DNA of 52,992 nt. It comes from Candidatus Multivorans thiocomprendens (GTDB lineage Bacteria > Acidobacteriota > Thermoanaerobaculia > Multivoradales > Multivoraceae). A model generated the notes under the pieces. The model saw only the letters and a program-made list of their open reading frames with translations. It did no database searches and was not told the DNA's origin. The stretch's first letter is position 1; every line of letters starts with the position of its first letter. The stretch covers positions 1 through 52,992 of the forward strand of contig JAPVWO010000269.1 of assembly GCA_027493375.1 (NCBI GenBank), in the 5' to 3' direction. The position numbers were made by a program, and so were the translations under genes. Of the stretch, positions 49,316 to 52,992 are shown one piece after another.

Positions 49316-51873
49316 ATGACCTGGACGACGAGACACCTGTTCCCGGCCGCTGCCGCGGCCACCGCCATCGTCCTGCTCATGCCGGCCGCCGGAGCGGCCC
49401 AGGAAGAGGACCACGATCACGAGGCCGAGGCCGCTGAGGAGGCCGAAGAGCACGCTCACTTCGACGAGCAGGTCGTCGTCCTTGGCAGCCGCGCCCGCGC
49501 CCGTTCGGTGACCGAGTCCCAGGTGCCCATCGACGCGATCCCGGTCGAGGACATCACGCGCCAGGGCGCGACGACGCTCGACTACCAGTTGCGGAACCTG
49601 ATCCCCTCCTTCAACGTCGCGACCCATCCGATCAGCGACGCGGCGACCCTGGTGCGGCCGGCCAGCCTGCGGAACCTGGCCCACGACCACACGCTGATCC
49701 TGGTCAACGGCAAGCGGCGTCACCGGTCGTCGGTCGTCGCCTGGTTCGGCGGCGTGACGGACGGCGCGCAGGGCCCCGACATCTCGACCATCCCGGCGAT
49801 CGCCCTGCAACGGGTCGAGGTGCTGCGCGACGGCGCGTCGGCCCAGTACGGCTCGGACGCGATCGCCGGCGTCATCAACTTCCTGCTCAAGGATGACTCC
49901 TCGGGTGGCTCGATCGAGCTGAACAGCGGCAGCTACATCCGCGGCGACGGCGCGGGCTACGGCGTCGCCGGCAACCTCGGCCTGCCGATGGGCGCGAACG
50001 GTTTCGCCAGCCTGAGCTTCGAGGTCGGCGAGGCGGACCCGACCAGCCGCGGCGTCCAGCGCCAGGACGCGGCCGCGCTGATCGCCGCCGGCAACCACGA
50101 TGTCCTCCAGCCGGTGCAGATCCGGGGCAACCCCAGGGTCGAGGACGACGTGAAGCTGTTCGCCAACGTCGGCCACGAGTCGGACGGCGGCCTGGAGTTC
50201 TACGGCTTCGCCAACTACGCCGAGAAGAAGATGACCGAGGGCTTCTTCTTCCGGAACCCGAACTCGCGGCAGAGCATCTACAGCCTCGACGGAGGCGAGA
50301 CGCTGCTGATCGGCGACGTCCGGCGGGCGAACGGCATGGGCTCGGCGAACTGCCCCACGGTCACGGTGACGAACAACGTGCCCGACGCGGACGCCCTCGC
50401 CCAGGTCTTCGCCGACCCGAACTGCTTCTCCTTCCAGGAGATCGCTCCGGGCGGCTTCACCCCCCAGTTCGGCGGCTGGATCACGGACGGTGCGATCGTC
50501 GCGGGATTCAGGAAGGAGCTGGACAACGGCTTCACCTGGGATCTCTCCGCGAGCATGGGCTCGCACGAGTCCGACTTCTTCTTCATGAACACCGTCAACG
50601 CGTCGCTCGGCCCGGACACGCCGCGCGACTTCGACCCCGGCCTGTACGAGCAGGAAGACGTCAACCTGAACTTCGACATCTCCTACTCCGTGTCCCACCG
50701 CCTCAGCGTCGCCGCCGGCGCCGAGTGGCGCGACGAGAGCTTCACCGTCGGCGCCGGGGGCCGTCCGTCCTGGGAGGTCGGCCCGTACGCGGAGCAGGGC
50801 TTCATTCCCGCCTCGAACGGCTTCCCCGGTTTCCCCGACTACACGGCCGGAACCTGGAGCCGCGAGAACGTGGCCGTCTACGGCGACGTCGAGCTTCACG
50901 GCGAGGACGACCAGTGGGGTCTGGGCATCGCGCTCCGGGTCGAGGACTACGACGTCTTCGGCAACACGACGAACGGCAAGCTCTCGTTCCGCCGCGAGCT
51001 GAGCGACACCGCCGCGATCCGCGGTGGGGTCAGCACCGGCTTCCGCGCGCCGACACCGGGGCAACAGAACGCGCTCAACGTGCAGACGACGATCGATCCG
51101 GTGACGCTGGAACTCGTCGACAGCGCCACCGTGCCGTCGACCTTCATCGCGGCGGAGCTGCGGGGAGGCAAGCCGCTCGAGCCCGAGGAGTCGATCCACG
51201 CGACGGCCGGCCTGGTGATCGACAACGGTCCGTTCACGCTGACCGCCGACCTGTTCAACGTCGACATCGACGACCGGCTGTCGCTTTCGCAGACGAGCGC
51301 GAGCTGCTGCTGTCGCAGGGCATCACGTCCGCGCGCAACCTCTCCTTCTTCCGCTTCTTCATCAACGACTTCTCGACCCGCACCCAGGGCATCGACCTCG
51401 TATCGACCTGGATTCCGCTCGCCCTCGGCGGCGACACCGAGTTCAGCTTCACCCTGAACTACACCGACACCGAGGTCACGAAGGACTCCGACCTGCTGAG
51501 CGCCGCGGACGTGCTCTCCATCGAGCGCGGAGTGCCCCGCCTCCGCTGGAACCTCGCGGTGGGCCAGCAGGTCGGCCCGGTCGGCCTGCTCGGCCGCCTC
51601 AGCTACTACGGCTCCTGGATCGACTACTACTACACGCGGCTGTGGGTGGACCCCGCGCCGCCGGTCCAGGACGCGGCCTTCATCTTCGACTTCGAGGCCG
51701 CGATCCCGGTCGCCGGGGACACGACGGTTTCCGTCGGCGCGCAGAACATGTTCGACGTCCTGGCGTCCGCGCCGGCGCCTCTGGCCGACGTGCTCGGCTC
51801 GCGGTACAGCCCCGTGACGCCGTGGGGGCTGAGTGGCGGCTACTACTACGCTCGGTTGAACTACCGCTGGTAG
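49316..51873 (+). pseudogene. TonB-dependent receptor with a frameshifting deletion
   Basis: A signal peptide (LLMPAAGAAQEEDHD) leads into a His/Glu-rich segment (DHDHEAEAAEEAEEHAH), which could bind metal. The plug follows (about 50-180: VPIDAIPVEDITRQGATTLDYQL, LILVNGKRRHRSSVV, VEVLRDGASAQYGSDAIAGVINF), then most of a barrel. After DIDDRLSLSQT at about 51291 the frame is lost. The rest (ERELLLSQGITSARNL onward, ending YYYARLNYRW) continues in another frame to 51873. Relatives have a few extra residues between these strings, so a short out-of-frame deletion is inferred. The first frame would stop at 51457 without the last beta strands. No regulatory domain precedes the plug, unlike the other two receptors. 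Decay or assembly error. Confidence 0.82.
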
Positions 51874-51879
51874 TCGCCG

Positions 51880-52314
51880 CTAGGGGGCCAGCGGGTAGCG
51901 GCAGGTCACGCCGCGGAAGCGCCGGAAGTCGTGGTCGGCGGTGTGGACCTCGCCTCGGTGGGCGCGTGCAAGGGCCGCGATCTGCGCGTCCGTCACCAGG
52001 TCCCCTCCAGCGGATCCAGCGTCGGTGAGCAAGTCGACGACGTGCCGCACATGGTCTTCGCCGGGTAGCAGGAGCCGTGTGACGGGGTGGTCCGTCCACT
52101 CGGCCACCAGGTCGCCCGCGGCTTCGAGCGAGAGCGGCTCCCGGAAGGCGCGCCGATTCGTGCTGACTCGCAGGAAGGCAAGAAGGACGGGTTGGCAGAG
52201 GCCGACCGGTACCGTGCCGCTCAGGCAGCCGGCCCACCACGCCGTTGCCCGAGCGTGAAACGGGCTTGTCGAATCGACCGCGTACAGGAGGAGATTCGCG
52301 TCGGGAACGATCAT
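51880..52314 (-). CDS. PIN-domain toxin, VapC-like
   Basis: A 144-residue PIN-fold ribonuclease of the VapC type. Acidic metal ligands are visible in IVPDANLLLYA (Asp5), VSTNRRAF with surrounding acidic residues, DLVTDAQIAALA (Asp105/Asp109 region) and VHTADHDFRRF (Asp127, Asp129). VapC toxins cut tRNA or rRNA and are neutralised by a co-transcribed antitoxin. Its ATG at 52314 overlaps the antitoxin stop by ATGA. Length and motif order fit the family. The gene is only 7 bases from the stop of the broken TonB receptor on the other strand. Confidence 0.88.
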   Translation of the reverse strand: MIVPDANLLLYAVDSTSPFHARATAWWAGCLSGTVPVGLCQPVLLAFLRVSTNRRAFREPLSLEAAGDLVAEWTDHPVTRLLLPGEDHVRHVVDLLTDAGSAGGDLVTDAQIAALARAHRGEVHTADHDFRRFRGVTCRYPLAP

Positions 52315-52604
52315 CCCGACCCGCGTCCGGCGCGCTCCTCGATCAGGCGACGGGTGACGTCGAGGAACGCCTCCGTGTCCATCTCGGCCTCCAGGGCGGA
52401 GAGCTTCTCGAGGTCGTACCCGGCCCTGACGCTCAGTGGAAAGGTCCGTTGGACGAACGGAGGACGTTCGGGATCGCCGGCGATTCCCGCGAGTCCGTGG
52501 CGCACGGCGTCGTTCAAGGTCTGTTTGAAGGTCTGCCCTCGCTGGTGCATCGCCTCGCGCAGCAGTGATTCGGTATCGGCGTCCAGCGTGACGGTCGTTC
52601 GCAT
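52311..52604 (-). CDS. Ribbon-helix-helix antitoxin, VapB-like
   Basis: A 97-residue antitoxin. MRTTVTLDADTESLLREAMHQRGQTFKQTLNDAVRHGL is a ribbon-helix-helix DNA-binding N-terminus. The C-terminal half (FPLSVRAGYDLEKLSALEAEM onward) should wrap the toxin. The ATG at 52604 is preferred because MRTTVTLD is the usual start of such antitoxins; in-frame starts at 52613 or further up would place the promoter palindrome inside the gene. Translation of the toxin is coupled by ATGA. It should repress its own promoter through the 12-bp palindrome at 52610-52621. Confidence 0.87.
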   Translation of the reverse strand: MRTTVTLDADTESLLREAMHQRGQTFKQTLNDAVRHGLAGIAGDPERPPFVQRTFPLSVRAGYDLEKLSALEAEMDTEAFLDVTRRLIEERAGRGSG

Positions 52605-52609
52605 GGAAC

Positions 52610-52640
52610 GCATCATGATGCTTCTGGTGGATGCTGTCAA
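52610..52640 (-). promoter_or_regulatory. Candidate promoter and operator of the vapBC-like pair
   Basis: On the minus strand TTGACA (52640-52635) is followed after 17 bases by CATGAT (52617-52612). The latter lies inside the perfect palindrome GCATCATGATGC (52610-52621). Transcription would begin around 52605, at or just before the ATG at 52604, so the mRNA would be almost leaderless. The overlap of palindrome and -10 fits autorepression. Confidence 0.45.
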
Positions 52641-52674
52641 GTGCTCAAGAGTGCAAACCCGCGCACCCAGAGAG

Positions 52675-52992
52675 CTACGTGCTGCCGCCCGCCAGCCGCC
52701 GATACTCATCCTCCACAACCCACAACCGATCCTGCCCCCAAGCCGTCACCGAGCCCACGCGAAACGACGGTACGCCCCACAACCCGAGGTCGAACAGCTC
52801 CTCCCGGTTCCGCTCCGCCTCCTCCCGCCAGATCGGGTCGCCCAGGTATCCGCGCCCCTCGCTCCAGACGAGCCCGGCCTCCTCGACGATCCGCCGCAAG
52901 CCGCGGTCCGAACCCGCATCGACCGCCTGCGAGAAAGCCAGGGTCATGAACGACCGGAAGTACTCGATGCCTCGGCCCTGCTCGATCGCCCA
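52675..52992 (-). CDS. DsbA/2-hydroxychromene-2-carboxylate-isomerase family protein (5' end outside window)
   Basis: Only the last about 105 residues are in the window and the frame is still open at its right edge. The sequence reads AIEQGRGIEYFRSFMTLAFS, then RRIVEEAGLVWSEG, and LGLWGVPSFRVGSVTAWGQDRLWVVEDEYRR. The last is the conserved cis-Pro region (GVPSF) and C-terminal GQDRL of thioredoxin-fold DsbA-family proteins of the kappa-GST/HCCA-isomerase type. The active-site region lies outside the window, so oxidoreductase and isomerase roles cannot be separated. The ATG at 52947 is internal to the conserved domain and is not the true start. Confidence 0.8.
   Translation of the reverse strand, partial: WAIEQGRGIEYFRSFMTLAFSQAVDAGSDRGLRRIVEEAGLVWSEGRGYLGDPIWREEAERNREELFDLGLWGVPSFRVGSVTAWGQDRLWVVEDEYRRLAGGST

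Noticed and set aside
49247-51199. Minus-strand 650-codon open frame opposite the third TonB receptor
   Set aside because: Same reason: shadow of a conserved gene, no motif and an implausible composition.
1-52992. tRNA, rRNA, prophage, integrase or complete insertion sequence
   Set aside because: No cloverleaf, rRNA-like stretch, transposase, integrase or phage structural motif was recognised on either strand.

Overview
This is a GC-rich window (about two thirds G+C, many GTG starts) from an uncultured-looking Gram-negative bacterium. Three large TonB-dependent receptors (two with an N-terminal carboxypeptidase-regulatory-like domain), a von Willebrand-type secreted protein of the kind abundant in Acidobacteriota, several sulfatases with their own formylglycine-generating enzyme, and two DUF3604 proteins together suggest a marine or host-associated Acidobacteriota lineage. 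This is inference; Planctomycetota or Gemmatimonadota relatives are not excluded. No rRNA, tRNA, CRISPR array or complete insertion sequence was seen.

Layout. 1-8.8 kb is a sulfatase island: five sulfatase genes of several subtypes, a phytanoyl-CoA-dioxygenase-like enzyme and a formylglycine-generating enzyme that would activate the sulfatases. It is flanked by two direct, about 90% identical sulfatase copies. 8.8-19.1 kb holds a TonB receptor with a strong terminator, a secreted hypothetical protein, two DUF3604 proteins around a truncated 2-hydroxyacid dehydrogenase, and an intradiol dioxygenase. 19.2-20.4 kb is a HicB/HicA pair with a metallophosphatase immediately behind it. 20.6-25.1 kb is a tightly coupled five-gene unit (TetR, PfkB kinase, ketose 3-epimerase, class I aldolase, cyclase-like hydrolase). 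It reads as a ketose route through a 1-phosphate, because the aldolase has lost its C6-phosphate pocket. 25.2-33.3 kb carries an unrecognised protein, a VWFA-TPR-TonB_C fusion, a rifampin-phosphotransferase-shaped kinase, an SDR and a c-type cytochrome-like protein. 33.7-36.6 kb is a second TonB receptor. 37.1-38.7 kb is a small, lower-GC cluster of unrecognised genes whose last two members carry four gapless copies of a 57-residue module. 38.7-49.3 kb holds two serine hydrolases, an aminotransferase, a Yej-type oligopeptide ABC transporter and a beta-propeller protein. 49.3-52.0 kb is a third TonB receptor, followed by a VapB/VapC-like pair and the edge of a DsbA-family gene.

A recurring feature is broken reading frames in otherwise well-preserved genes: single-base shifts at about 8300, 8656 and 37770, out-of-frame internal deletions at about 3714, 46855 and 51293, and a 5'-truncated dehydrogenase at 15.8 kb. 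This is either genuine decay or, quite possibly, assembly error, and it decides how several genes should be read. A palindromic intergenic repeat family occurs at 20.4, 28.5 and 31.4 kb.
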